NCBI GenBank assembly: GCA_030432635.1 | Contig: JAUIMB010000010.1 | Location: forward strand, 1-64,000 | From: Bacteroidia bacterium | Lineage (GTDB): Bacteria; Bacteroidota; Bacteroidia; Flavobacteriales; Flavobacteriaceae | DNA: 64,000 nt | Reading direction: 5' to 3' | Shown: positions 25,034 to 35,660 of the stretch, one piece after another | How positions within the stretch are numbered: the stretch's first letter is position 1 | How the letters are laid out: every line of letters begins with the position of its first letter | The notes under the pieces: generated by a model | The model's database searches: none | Told to the model about the DNA's origin: nothing | What the model saw: the letters and a program-made list of their open reading frames with translations, nothing else | Position numbers and translations under genes: made by a program

Positions 25034-27508
25034 TCAATTCATAATTTCATTCAAGGTCTTCAGTTTTAAGCCGTTGAGGTGTTTGGCTTCTGTTTCGAAT
25101 TCAATTCGGACTTCAGTGTTTGGTAATAGGTCAAAGAAGTTGTCGCTAAAATGACCTTTTTCGGTAGTATATAGAAATACATTTTTCTGTAACGTATTAC
25201 TGGTCAAAATAATTTGAAAACCTTTATCCGTTTTGGATACATGTGTTTTTATTGGTGACTTTTTTAGCTTTAATGCTTTAGGTTTTACCAAATAGAAATA
25301 GGACGTGGTATTCCCAAACCTTGAAATAACTACAACTTCAGACTTGTTGACTTTTAAAGTGCTTAAATCTAGCTCATAGGCGACCAGATTGTCATGGCTC
25401 AGATAAATTGATGTATTATCTTTTAAGATGGAGTTCCCTTTGAAATCCATAACTTCAATTTCAAAATGACTAGCTATACCTTCCAATGAATCATTTATAA
25501 GGTGTGTTTTTAAGGTGTTATTCTCTATTACATTGGAAATGAGAACATTTTTGAATGCTTTTTTCGCCTGATAATGCAAAGCCTTCCAGTTTCCGAAGAA
25601 ATCAATACTCGACCAGGATACAGCAGGCCAGCAATCATTAAGTTGCCAATATAATGTGCCCATGTTATATGGTTTTGACCTGCGATGTGCTTCAATACCT
25701 TTCGTGATGCCATAGGCTTGCACTAGCTGACTCACGTAAACATAATCTTCAGGTTTTTTGGGAACAGGGAAATCCCGTTCCATATAATCATCAATAAGTT
25801 GGAAACCGCGAATATGCTTTTGGTGATTCCTGAATGCTTCCGTAGTGATTTCAATGCTGTCCTTTTGATTGATATAGCGAATGGCTTCATAACTCGGAAA
25901 TGATTGAAATCCAAATTCACTCATAAATCGAGGAACATGGTGCTCCAGATGTTCGAACGGATAGGCATCATGCCAAATCCACCAATCATGGGCATCACCT
26001 TCAGACGTATACTTCGGATTGCCTCGTCCATATTTGGGCGAGCTTTCCCAATAGTTAACATCGGTGTGTTTACTTACTGTATTGGGAAGGATACTGTCAA
26101 AAAGTTTAAGATAGTTGTTCCAGATTTCGACTTTTTCTTCATCTGTCCTGTTGGCTTGCCAACCCCAACGATGCCAACCTTCCGAACTTTCATTATTACC
26201 GCACCACAAGGCAATACAGGCATGATTTCGAAGTCGCATGACATTTTGCGTTGCTTCAATTTGCACATTTTTCAAAAATGCTTCATCACCTGGATACATG
26301 GCACATGCAAACATAAAATCTTGCCAAACGAGAATTCCTTTTTCATCACATAGTTCGTAAAAGGTATCATTCTCATAAATGCCACCACCCCAAACCCTAA
26401 GCATATTCATGTTGGCATTCACCACATCATTTAATAATTTATCATAATGCGACGGTGTGACTTTATTCTGAAGACTATGTTGAGGAATATAATTCGCACC
26501 TTTCATATAAATAGGAATCCCATTCAATTTAAAATGAAAAGATGTGCCTATACTATCTTTTTCAGTTACCAAAGCAATAGTTCTTAGTCCTTTTTTTACT
26601 GAAATACTGTCCAAAATACACTTATCGTCCTTAACAACAACTTTAATGTCGTATAGATATGGTTCTCCAATATTATGTGGCCACCAGAATTTTGGCTTAT
26701 CAATCATTAGTGGTAAAATCGTTGACTGTTTTGTCGGAAGTTTTGTTATGGTCTTGGTTAATGAGTCATTGACATATATGTCATAGCTTAGGTTTTTGGA
26801 GCCTATATCAGTTCTGTTCAGTTTTAAATCTAGAATTAGTCCAGCATGAGTCTTGTCTAAGGTTTCCTGCTTGATGTATAGGTCCTCAATTTTAAGACGG
26901 TTCCAGGCATTGAGTTTTACAGCACGCCAAATACCACAAGTGTTGAGTTTGGGTCCCCAATCCCAGCCATACTGAAATTGGGCTTTCCTGGTAAAAATAC
27001 GATTGCCTTCCGGAAGTTGGTAGTGAAGTTGCGTTTTTTGGTGTTCTTCGGAACGTGACGTGCGTTCAAAATAGATGTGAAGTTGGTTTTCAGATTTTAT
27101 AATGTGTTTAACATCTACGCTAAACCTTCGGAAGGCATTGTCCGTTTTAAGAATCAAACTATCGTTCAAAATAACTGAAGCATAGGTGTCAAGACCTTCG
27201 AAATCAAGAGTGATGTGGTTTTTTTTAAGCGTTTCCTTATCTACTGAAAAGAAGGCTTTGTATTCCCAATCCGTTTCTGAAATCCATTGCAAGCTAGCTT
27301 CATTGTTGCCAATGAAAGGATGGCGAATAATGTCATGGTTAAGCAAGTCGGAGTGCACATTCCCAGGTACAATAGCCGATTTCCAAATAGAATCATTAAC
27401 TGCCTTAAATTGCCAATTGGCATGGAGATCGATATTAATAGGAAGCTCATGCTGAGGCTGACAACCTAAAATCAACATGCTAAGTATGGCAAAAATACTA
27501 TGCTTCAT
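25034..27508 (-). CDS. Beta-mannosidase, glycoside hydrolase family 2 (lipoprotein)
   Basis: Removes non-reducing beta-mannose, for example from Man-beta1,4-GlcNAc cores or mannan oligosaccharides. The 824-residue protein has a lipoprotein signal (LGC, Cys16), then the GH2 sugar-binding, immunoglobulin-like and TIM-barrel domains. The predicted acid/base is E440 (ALWCGNNESSEGW) and the nucleophile E531 (RFMSEFGFQSFPS). QYGWDWGPKL and MLRVWGGGIYEND are beta-mannosidase hallmarks. As a lipoprotein it probably sits on the outer or inner membrane facing the periplasm. It overlaps cutC by four bases in a GH20-cutC-GH2 operon. Confidence 0.93.
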   Translation of the reverse strand: MKHSIFAILSMLILGCQPQHELPINIDLHANWQFKAVNDSIWKSAIVPGNVHSDLLNHDIIRHPFIGNNEASLQWISETDWEYKAFFSVDKETLKKNHITLDFEGLDTYASVILNDSLILKTDNAFRRFSVDVKHIIKSENQLHIYFERTSRSEEHQKTQLHYQLPEGNRIFTRKAQFQYGWDWGPKLNTCGIWRAVKLNAWNRLKIEDLYIKQETLDKTHAGLILDLKLNRTDIGSKNLSYDIYVNDSLTKTITKLPTKQSTILPLMIDKPKFWWPHNIGEPYLYDIKVVVKDDKCILDSISVKKGLRTIALVTEKDSIGTSFHFKLNGIPIYMKGANYIPQHSLQNKVTPSHYDKLLNDVVNANMNMLRVWGGGIYENDTFYELCDEKGILVWQDFMFACAMYPGDEAFLKNVQIEATQNVMRLRNHACIALWCGNNESSEGWHRWGWQANRTDEEKVEIWNNYLKLFDSILPNTVSKHTDVNYWESSPKYGRGNPKYTSEGDAHDWWIWHDAYPFEHLEHHVPRFMSEFGFQSFPSYEAIRYINQKDSIEITTEAFRNHQKHIRGFQLIDDYMERDFPVPKKPEDYVYVSQLVQAYGITKGIEAHRRSKPYNMGTLYWQLNDCWPAVSWSSIDFFGNWKALHYQAKKAFKNVLISNVIENNTLKTHLINDSLEGIASHFEIEVMDFKGNSILKDNTSIYLSHDNLVAYELDLSTLKVNKSEVVVISRFGNTTSYFYLVKPKALKLKKSPIKTHVSKTDKGFQIILTSNTLQKNVFLYTTEKGHFSDNFFDLLPNTEVRIEFETEAKHLNGLKLKTLNEIMN

Positions 27509-28203
27509 TGGATCGCTTTTAAAATAGCCTTGATTTCATCAACGCTAGAAACCGTTTGTGTTGTATTTCCAAAATATGTGGAAGCATCCTTAGGAATACG
27601 TACTGAAGCAGACGCATGTATTTCATCGAAACCTTCATTTTTGAATTTCACTGCATTCTCAGAACTGATGCCACTTCCTGCTAAAATGACAATTCTATTT
27701 TGAGCTTGTCGTTTTAATTCTGAAAGTAAATCCAAACCTTCAATAGCCTTTGGTCGCTGACCTGAAGTCAATACACGATTTGCACCCAATTGGATCAACT
27801 GTTCAAGGGTCTCCTTTGGATTGGGTACGATATCAAAGGCGCGATGGAAAGTGAATGACATAGGTCTGGAAATTTCTATAAGCTCGCGAGTTCGATTTAT
27901 ATCGAGCGTATGATCTTCATTCAATACTCCAGAAACAATGCCATCACAGCCTAAGGCTTTACAGATTTTGATGTCTTCTTTCATGATTTCGAATGTCTCA
28001 TCAGAATAACAAAAGCCACCACTGGATGGACGAATCAATACATAGGTTTTAATACGTAACGTTTTGGTTACACGGTCAATCAAACCATAGCTTGGCGTGA
28101 TACCACCAACTGATAATTCGCTGCATAACTCAATGCGATGAGCACCTGCGTCTTGCGCATGCTTTGCCGATTGGTATGAGTTGGCACAAATTTCTAATAT
28201 CAT
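27505..28203 (-). CDS. cutC: CutC family protein
   Basis: A 232-residue TIM-barrel protein: MILEICANSYQSAKHAQDAG, RIELCSELSVGGITPSYGLI, VLIRPSSGGFCYSD, FHRAFDI and NRVLTSGQ are CutC signatures. The family name comes from a proposed copper-homeostasis role, which is weakly supported in general; conserved His, Arg and Cys residues line a barrel pocket more like that of an enzyme. Here it overlaps a beta-mannosidase gene and follows a hexosaminidase gene, with no copper genes nearby. This suggests a role in glycan or glycosyl-amino-acid breakdown, which is inference from context. Confidence 0.93.
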   Translation of the reverse strand: MILEICANSYQSAKHAQDAGAHRIELCSELSVGGITPSYGLIDRVTKTLRIKTYVLIRPSSGGFCYSDETFEIMKEDIKICKALGCDGIVSGVLNEDHTLDINRTRELIEISRPMSFTFHRAFDIVPNPKETLEQLIQLGANRVLTSGQRPKAIEGLDLLSELKRQAQNRIVILAGSGISSENAVKFKNEGFDEIHASASVRIPKDASTYFGNTTQTVSSVDEIKAILKAIQ

Positions 28204-28263
28204 GACGTTGCGTACTTCGTAGAATGTGTTTTTGATGCTTGCAAGGTATTCAAAACGGATATT

Positions 28264-30537
28264 TTAATTTACAATGATTTCGTCGATGAATGTCCAAGCC
28301 TTATTCCCTGCACCTTGTTTGCCATCGGGAATGGTGCCATAGTTTGGTATTCGTAAATATATTTTTCTAGTATTCACATTGGCTTCAATTATTATATCCA
28401 TAATCTGTTTTTCAGTTCTTGGAATAGTAATGCTAGAATCGATTCCGTGGGAACTAAAACCAAATTCAATCTTGTTCGGAGCATATATCCATTGCCCATT
28501 ACCATTGTGAAATCGAGTTTTGATAGTGTTGATTTCTGTGTCTTCACCAAGGTCAATAGTGATTTCAATATCGTCTCCCCAAAATCCCAACCATTCCTTG
28601 TCGCCATAGCGCGTTTCACTGCCACTAATACCATTAATTAAGCCATTGGCTCCACTTCCAGAATAGGATGGGTGAGGTGTTTTGTTAATGGTAATGGACT
28701 TTCCGACGGCTTTATGAAAAGTGATGTCCTCTGAAAAGATACGTCCTAGACGTTGTTCGTCATCAAAAACAGCTGCCTTGAGTTTGGTTGTTGAATTTAT
28801 AGGTATTGGGTTTGTGTAAATTGCCGAACTGGTGTTTGGGTCTGAACCATTCAGTGTATATCTAATGGTTTTGTCGTCCAAAATGGTCAATAATTGATAT
28901 GAGGTTGATTTGTTTTCTGAAAGCAATTCACCTGAAATCTCGTATAAGTGATTCGCATAATTGATGTCCAATTCATCCAAGCGTTTATTGAACTGTTCGA
29001 CACGTTTGGCAAAACCATTATAGGATTTGTTCTGATTTTGAGACCAAACCACTTCGCTCATAGCCAACATGCGAGGAAATGCCATATATTCTAGATGATC
29101 TTCATTTGTGATGTATTCGGTCCAAATATTGCCTTGGGCTCCTAAAATATAAGTAGCTTCATCAGTATTTAATTCTGAAGGTATGGGATTAAACCCATAG
29201 ACTTTTTCCAAAGGAAGAAATCCACCAATTGCAGTGGGTTCATCAGGATTTGTTGATTGGTAGTAATCAAAATAACAGTGTGATGTTGGTGTCATTATGA
29301 CTTTGTGCTGTTGTTTTGCGGCTTCAATGGCACCTTTGGTGCCTCTCCAAGACATTACTGTAGCATTTGGAGCCAATCCGCCTTCCAATATTTCATCCCA
29401 ACCAATAATCTGTTTGCCTTTGGAGTTAAGGTATTGCTCAATTCTCGTTATAAAATAATTCTGAAGTTCGTGTTCATCTTTCAGTCCTTCAGTTTTAATG
29501 CGTTCTTGGCACTGCACACAAACTTTCCATTGTGTTTTTGGCGCTTCATCACCACCAATATGAATGTATTTGCTTGGAAATAATGCAATCACCTCATCTA
29601 AAACATGCTCCAGAAATTCGAAAGTTTCCTCTTTTGAACAATAAATGTGTTCAAAAACGCCCCATTTTGTTGCCACATTGATCTGTTCACCAGTACATCC
29701 CAAATGTGGATAGGCAGCAATTGCAGCTTGAGCATGACCAGGTAGTTCAATTTCAGGAATGATAGTCACATGTCTACTTTCTGCATAAGCAACAATGGAT
29801 TTTATTTCATCTTGCGTATAAAAGCCACCATAAGGTTTACCATCAAATTGATGAGGTTGATCACTGTAATGGCCAATTAAGGTTTCGGTTCTAAAAGCAG
29901 CAATATCTTGTAGTTTAGGATATTGTTTGATTTCAATGCGCCAACCTTGATCTTCGGTGAGATGCCAATGAAAGGTATTCATCTTAAGCATGGCTAGAGC
30001 ATCAATATATTTTTTGATAAAATCTACAGAGAACATGTGTCGACCCACATCCAAGTGCATGCCACGGTAAGAAAACTGAGGAGCATCTGTAATGGTCATA
30101 CATCGTAGGCTTACGGTTTCATCAGAAAATGAGCCAGATTCAAATTCTGGTGGTAATAGTTGTCTTAGGGTTTGTACAGCGTAAAAAGCGCCTTGATCAG
30201 TTTTAGCTTTGATAATAATATTGTAAGGTTGAATGTCTAGAATGTACCCTTCAGCATTTTCAATGGAGTCATCCAGAATAAATTGAATGTCATTGGTGTC
30301 GCGCAATAGCATATCCATTCCGTTTAAGATATAATTCTGAAGAAAGTCACCAGAAACCTTGAAGGTGTCATCATAAGATAGTCCAACATCGCTGTCAAGT
30401 AAAAAAAAGCCTCCTGTTAGGGTTTGATTGTATGGAACAGGAATGATTTGCGGAATTTTAACCGATGGACTTTCAGATTGACAACTGAATAGAAAGGAAA
30501 TAAAAACGCAAGTAACAACAATTGTTTTGAATGACAT
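28264..30537 (-). CDS. Beta-N-acetylhexosaminidase, glycoside hydrolase family 20 (lipoprotein)
   Basis: Releases terminal beta-GlcNAc or GalNAc by substrate-assisted catalysis. The 757-residue protein has a lipoprotein signal (FSC, Cys19), a GH20b N-terminal domain, and the catalytic barrel with D330-E331 in HIGGDEAPKTQW and FHWHLTEDQGWR at about 189-200. A chitobiase-type C-terminal domain (IRYTLNGSDPNTSS, about 570-620) follows, then an F5/8 type C-like carbohydrate-binding module (GFWGDDIEITIDLGEDTEI). It is the first gene of a three-gene operon with cutC and the GH2 beta-mannosidase. Confidence 0.95.
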   Translation of the reverse strand: MSFKTIVVTCVFISFLFSCQSESPSVKIPQIIPVPYNQTLTGGFFLLDSDVGLSYDDTFKVSGDFLQNYILNGMDMLLRDTNDIQFILDDSIENAEGYILDIQPYNIIIKAKTDQGAFYAVQTLRQLLPPEFESGSFSDETVSLRCMTITDAPQFSYRGMHLDVGRHMFSVDFIKKYIDALAMLKMNTFHWHLTEDQGWRIEIKQYPKLQDIAAFRTETLIGHYSDQPHQFDGKPYGGFYTQDEIKSIVAYAESRHVTIIPEIELPGHAQAAIAAYPHLGCTGEQINVATKWGVFEHIYCSKEETFEFLEHVLDEVIALFPSKYIHIGGDEAPKTQWKVCVQCQERIKTEGLKDEHELQNYFITRIEQYLNSKGKQIIGWDEILEGGLAPNATVMSWRGTKGAIEAAKQQHKVIMTPTSHCYFDYYQSTNPDEPTAIGGFLPLEKVYGFNPIPSELNTDEATYILGAQGNIWTEYITNEDHLEYMAFPRMLAMSEVVWSQNQNKSYNGFAKRVEQFNKRLDELDINYANHLYEISGELLSENKSTSYQLLTILDDKTIRYTLNGSDPNTSSAIYTNPIPINSTTKLKAAVFDDEQRLGRIFSEDITFHKAVGKSITINKTPHPSYSGSGANGLINGISGSETRYGDKEWLGFWGDDIEITIDLGEDTEINTIKTRFHNGNGQWIYAPNKIEFGFSSHGIDSSITIPRTEKQIMDIIIEANVNTRKIYLRIPNYGTIPDGKQGAGNKAWTFIDEIIVN

Positions 30538-30579
30538 TTTAGTATATTAGTGAGCTTTAAATATAAGGTAAAAGAATAA

Positions 30580-32592
<2,013 letters not shown>

Positions 32593-32659
32593 AATTCTTA
32601 CATATTAATTTATTTTATCGATTAAATGCAATAAAATTCGTTTATATGTAATTTATCTC

Positions 32660-32667
32660 TATATTTG
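32660..32667 (+). promoter_or_regulatory. -7 box upstream of the first polytopic membrane protein
   Basis: TATATTTG, a perfect TAnnTTTG, lies 23 bases before the ATG at 32691. It supports that ATG over the upstream in-frame TTG at 32670. Confidence 0.6.
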
Positions 32668-32690
32668 CTTTGCTATTAATACCTAAAATC

Positions 32691-33431
32691 ATGTATGTAA
32701 GCAAAGCATTAGGGATCATTATAATACTGCTGAGCGTTGTATTTTTAGGGCTTCAGTCGCAAGCTTTGGAAGTAGAAGCTTCAGGAGTCAAGGCTTTGGC
32801 GTTGTTGTTATTAACTGTTCTGTATTTAATAAGAATCAAGAAGAAAAATACTTTATTTCTAATGTTCTTGATATTTTTTACAATCGCTGAGGTTTTTAAT
32901 TATATAACTTGGATTGAAAATATAGATATCGATCCGTTTTTTGACTACTATTATTACATTGGCAACGCACTTTACATTTTGGCATATACTTTCTTGATCA
33001 TTCAAGTTTTTTCCAGTTTGAATATGTCTGAAGTATTGCGACGGTTTCCAATGCAAATTATCTTGCTCATAGGTCTTGGTGTATTTGTTGTCTATTTGGT
33101 GACCGATACTACAAAAAGCACCTTGAACGTTTCTGAATATACCTTAGAGTTCACCTACAATACTGTGATCATGGTGTTGCTTTCGGTATCTTTTCTCAAT
33201 TATATGTATCGCGATGATAAGAAATCGATGAATTTGTTAATTGGATCAATCTTTATTTTGTTCTCAGAAATACTGCAATTAGCTTATTTCTATATTGCTG
33301 CCGATTTCAACGTGCTCAATTTGTTTTGTTCTGTGTTTATTGTCGCTGCCTTTGTGTTTCTTTTCCTTCAGTCTCGTTTAGAACACAAGAATTTTGTAGA
33401 ATGTGATGTTCATGAGCCACAACAGATTTAA
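32691..33431 (+). CDS. Polytopic membrane protein (YhhN-like topology)
   Basis: A 246-residue protein of unknown function with about eight hydrophobic segments and short loops. Acidic residues sit inside or at the edge of helices (MFLIFFTIAEVFNYITW and GSIFILFSEILQLAYFYI). The size, helix number and two buried acidic positions recall the YhhN/TMEM86 lysoplasmalogenase family, but similarity is too weak to assign. It shares the pattern with the protein at 33962, so the two are probably diverged paralogues. It overlaps the end of the DoxX gene on the other strand by four bases. Confidence 0.6.
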   Translation: MYVSKALGIIIILLSVVFLGLQSQALEVEASGVKALALLLLTVLYLIRIKKKNTLFLMFLIFFTIAEVFNYITWIENIDIDPFFDYYYYIGNALYILAYTFLIIQVFSSLNMSEVLRRFPMQIILLIGLGVFVVYLVTDTTKSTLNVSEYTLEFTYNTVIMVLLSVSFLNYMYRDDKKSMNLLIGSIFILFSEILQLAYFYIAADFNVLNLFCSVFIVAAFVFLFLQSRLEHKNFVECDVHEPQQI

Positions 33432-33817
33432 AAGCTTAAGCGCTTTCCTAAATAAGGAATATCTTTTCTGTAAATAAGAAGAATAACCAACGATAATACA
33501 AAAGTCAATACTGCTGTGTAAAACAAGACACCACCATCACCTCTAACTTCAATTCCTAATGCTGTTAAGTGCATCATAATGGCACCACCTATAATGCCAA
33601 TGGTAAGTGTGGCACCTAACCAAGCCGTTTTTCGGAATAGTATCAAAAGACCAGCGATAAGCTCGGCAACTCCTATACCAATTCTTCCGTAGGGTTCTAA
33701 TCCTACTTTGGTGAAAATATATACGCTGTCTTCATGAGCTAGAAACTTAAATCGTAATGTTTGGATCAAAATCACTGCGACAATAATGCGCAGTAGAATA
33801 GGAAAATATTTTTTCAT
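33428..33817 (-). CDS. DoxX family membrane protein
   Basis: A 129-residue protein with four transmembrane helices, with the family pattern VGLEPYGRIGIGVAELIAGLLIL and GGAIMMHLTALGIEV. DoxX proteins are found with quinone or redox systems, or alone. Here there is no redox partner nearby. It lies between the two polytopic membrane protein genes, on the opposite strand. Confidence 0.85.
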   Translation of the reverse strand: MKKYFPILLRIIVAVILIQTLRFKFLAHEDSVYIFTKVGLEPYGRIGIGVAELIAGLLILFRKTAWLGATLTIGIIGGAIMMHLTALGIEVRGDGGVLFYTAVLTFVLSLVILLIYRKDIPYLGKRLSF

Positions 33818-33933
33818 GATTTATAGGTTTACAACCTTAGACGTAGCGAATTTTAAAACCTACAGATCAGTCCTAAAAAAACAAAAAAATCGATAAAATG
33901 TTTGTTTTTGACGATGAAATACATATTTTTTAC

Positions 33934-33941
33934 TATATTTG
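33934..33941 (+). promoter_or_regulatory. -7 box upstream of the second polytopic membrane protein
   Basis: TATATTTG lies 20 bases before ATG 33962, almost the same geometry as at 32660. It argues that translation starts at 33962 and not at the in-frame TTG 33902. Confidence 0.6.
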
Positions 33942-33961
33942 CTAAACCCAATGACTTTAAA

Positions 33962-34738
33962 ATGCTTAAAGCACTAAACATAAAACCTAATAGCGTTCTG
34001 GTATTTATCTTACTAGTGTTATTATTGTCAACAGTAATGGCAACTTACTTTGGTGTAGATGTAGTCTCCATGACTGTAAAACTGGTTGCTGTGTCTATCC
34101 TTCTAACGTTTTACTATTGCCAGTTGAATACAATGGCCAATGTTTTTTTGACAATTTTCCTAGTGTTTTTTGTAAGTGATGCCTTGGATGTTTTCAGTTT
34201 TAGTGAATTTACACTTAAGATATCCAAATCCTTGACCATATTGGCATATTTATTTTTGATTTTTGTGTTGTTAGGAAAGTTGAAGCGTGTAAAATTTGAA
34301 GGGTTGGTCACTGTGTATTTAGTGTTGGTTTTGGTACTGAATTCTTATTTTTTATATGAACTATATGGTGTTGCCAAAGACAATTTCGTTGACAAAACCA
34401 ATATGGTGTTGTATATCTGTCATGGTGTTACGCTAATAGCCATGACGTATTTTGCATTTGCAGTATATCTCAGTAGGGAATCGGCCCAATCCATTACATT
34501 TTTGTTAATGGTGTTTTGTTTTGTGTTTGCCGATGTTCTTGGTTATATCTGTAATTTGTATGTGTATTATTGGGTGTTTGAGGCTTTTGAAGGTGCATTG
34601 CATACCTCAGGTCTATTCTTGTTTTATAAATATGTTTACGATCATTATATGAACAAGAATGGGTATAAGCGTATTCATATTTCAGAATATTTTATACCAA
34701 CTACACAACGATTGAAGAATATAAGGGTTTACCTCTAA
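33962..34738 (+). CDS. Polytopic membrane protein, probable paralogue of 32691-33431
   Basis: A 258-residue protein of unknown function with about eight hydrophobic segments. VFLTIFLVFFVSDALDVF and FLLMVFCFVFADVLGYI align in position and pattern with the corresponding segments of the protein at 32691, and ILAYLFLIFVLLGKL matches ILAYTFLIIQVFSSL there. The C terminus is basic and cytoplasmic (YKRIHISEYFIPTTQ). YhhN-like architecture is possible but unproven. Its stop is eight bases from the convergent metallophosphatase gene. Confidence 0.6.
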   Translation: MLKALNIKPNSVLVFILLVLLLSTVMATYFGVDVVSMTVKLVAVSILLTFYYCQLNTMANVFLTIFLVFFVSDALDVFSFSEFTLKISKSLTILAYLFLIFVLLGKLKRVKFEGLVTVYLVLVLVLNSYFLYELYGVAKDNFVDKTNMVLYICHGVTLIAMTYFAFAVYLSRESAQSITFLLMVFCFVFADVLGYICNLYVYYWVFEAFEGALHTSGLFLFYKYVYDHYMNKNGYKRIHISEYFIPTTQRLKNIRVYL

Positions 34739-34745
34739 GGTTTTA

Positions 34746-35657
34746 TCATACAATAATTGAAGTGCCATTGGCCGATTTGTTCTTATTACCATCAAAATAG
34801 AAGTCTATTTTTCCTAGATTGATACCATAACAACCAACTTGATTGACTAACATGTTTTTGCCTTCCAGGTTTTTAACAATCGTTGGTTTTTTTAGGAAGG
34901 TGTGTGTGTGGCCACCAATAATTAAATCGATATGCTTCGTAGCTGCAGCCAATTTGAGATCTGAAGGACGCTCAGGATGATTTTTATAATGATAGCCTAA
35001 ATGCGATAAACAAATGATGAGGTCGCACTGTTCATCGTCCTTAAGGATTTTTGTCATTTCCTGTGACGTTTCTGTAGGGTCAAGATATACTGTTTCCTTA
35101 TACATGTTTTTGTCTACAAGACCTTGTAATTTGACACCCAGTCCAAAAATTCCGATTTTAATCCCATCCTTGATTATGATTTTATAAGGCTTCACATGAG
35201 TGTCTAATACAGTGTTGGAAAAATCGTAATTGGCAGAGACAAAATCAAACTTGGCGTGTGGTAGTTGGGCATATAGACCTTCAATACTATTATCAAAATC
35301 GTGGTTTCCTATGGTCGCTACATCATATTTGAGCATACTCATCAATTTAAATTCCAATTCACCTCCATAATAATTAAAATATGGAGTGCCTTGAAAAATA
35401 TCACCAGCATCCAATAACAGTGTGTTTGGGTTGTCCTTTCTAATGGAATTTATCAAACTCGCACGTCTAGCCACACCGCCTTGGTTAGGGTTTCTGCCAT
35501 CATCAGGACCAAAGGGATCAATATGGCTATGCACATCATTGGTATGTAAAACAGTGATTTTCTTTGTCGAGGGAGTAAATGATGTTAAACCTGTACCACC
35601 AAGTCCGATTAAAGTAGAGGCAGCCAATGTGTGCTGTAAAAAATCTCTTCGTTTCAT
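34746..35657 (-). CDS. 5'-nucleotidase-type metallophosphatase (catalytic half)
   Basis: A 303-residue calcineurin-like phosphoesterase. The twin-arginine-like signal is MKRRDFLQHTLAASTLIG, then metal-binding motifs TVLHTNDVHSHID, LLLDAGDIFQG, TIGNHDFDNS and GGHTHTFLKK. This is the catalytic domain of UshA-like 5'-nucleotidases without the C-terminal substrate-binding domain, which the preceding gene encodes separately. Together they would hydrolyse extracytoplasmic nucleotides. The two genes are three bases apart. Confidence 0.9.
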   Translation of the reverse strand: MKRRDFLQHTLAASTLIGLGGTGLTSFTPSTKKITVLHTNDVHSHIDPFGPDDGRNPNQGGVARRASLINSIRKDNPNTLLLDAGDIFQGTPYFNYYGGELEFKLMSMLKYDVATIGNHDFDNSIEGLYAQLPHAKFDFVSANYDFSNTVLDTHVKPYKIIIKDGIKIGIFGLGVKLQGLVDKNMYKETVYLDPTETSQEMTKILKDDEQCDLIICLSHLGYHYKNHPERPSDLKLAAATKHIDLIIGGHTHTFLKKPTIVKNLEGKNMLVNQVGCYGINLGKIDFYFDGNKNKSANGTSIIV

Positions 35658-35660
35658 ATG

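Noticed and set aside
25034-30537. Polysaccharide utilisation locus
   Set aside because: No SusC/SusD pair, sulfatase or regulator is present; only two glycosidases and cutC, so the term would overstate it.
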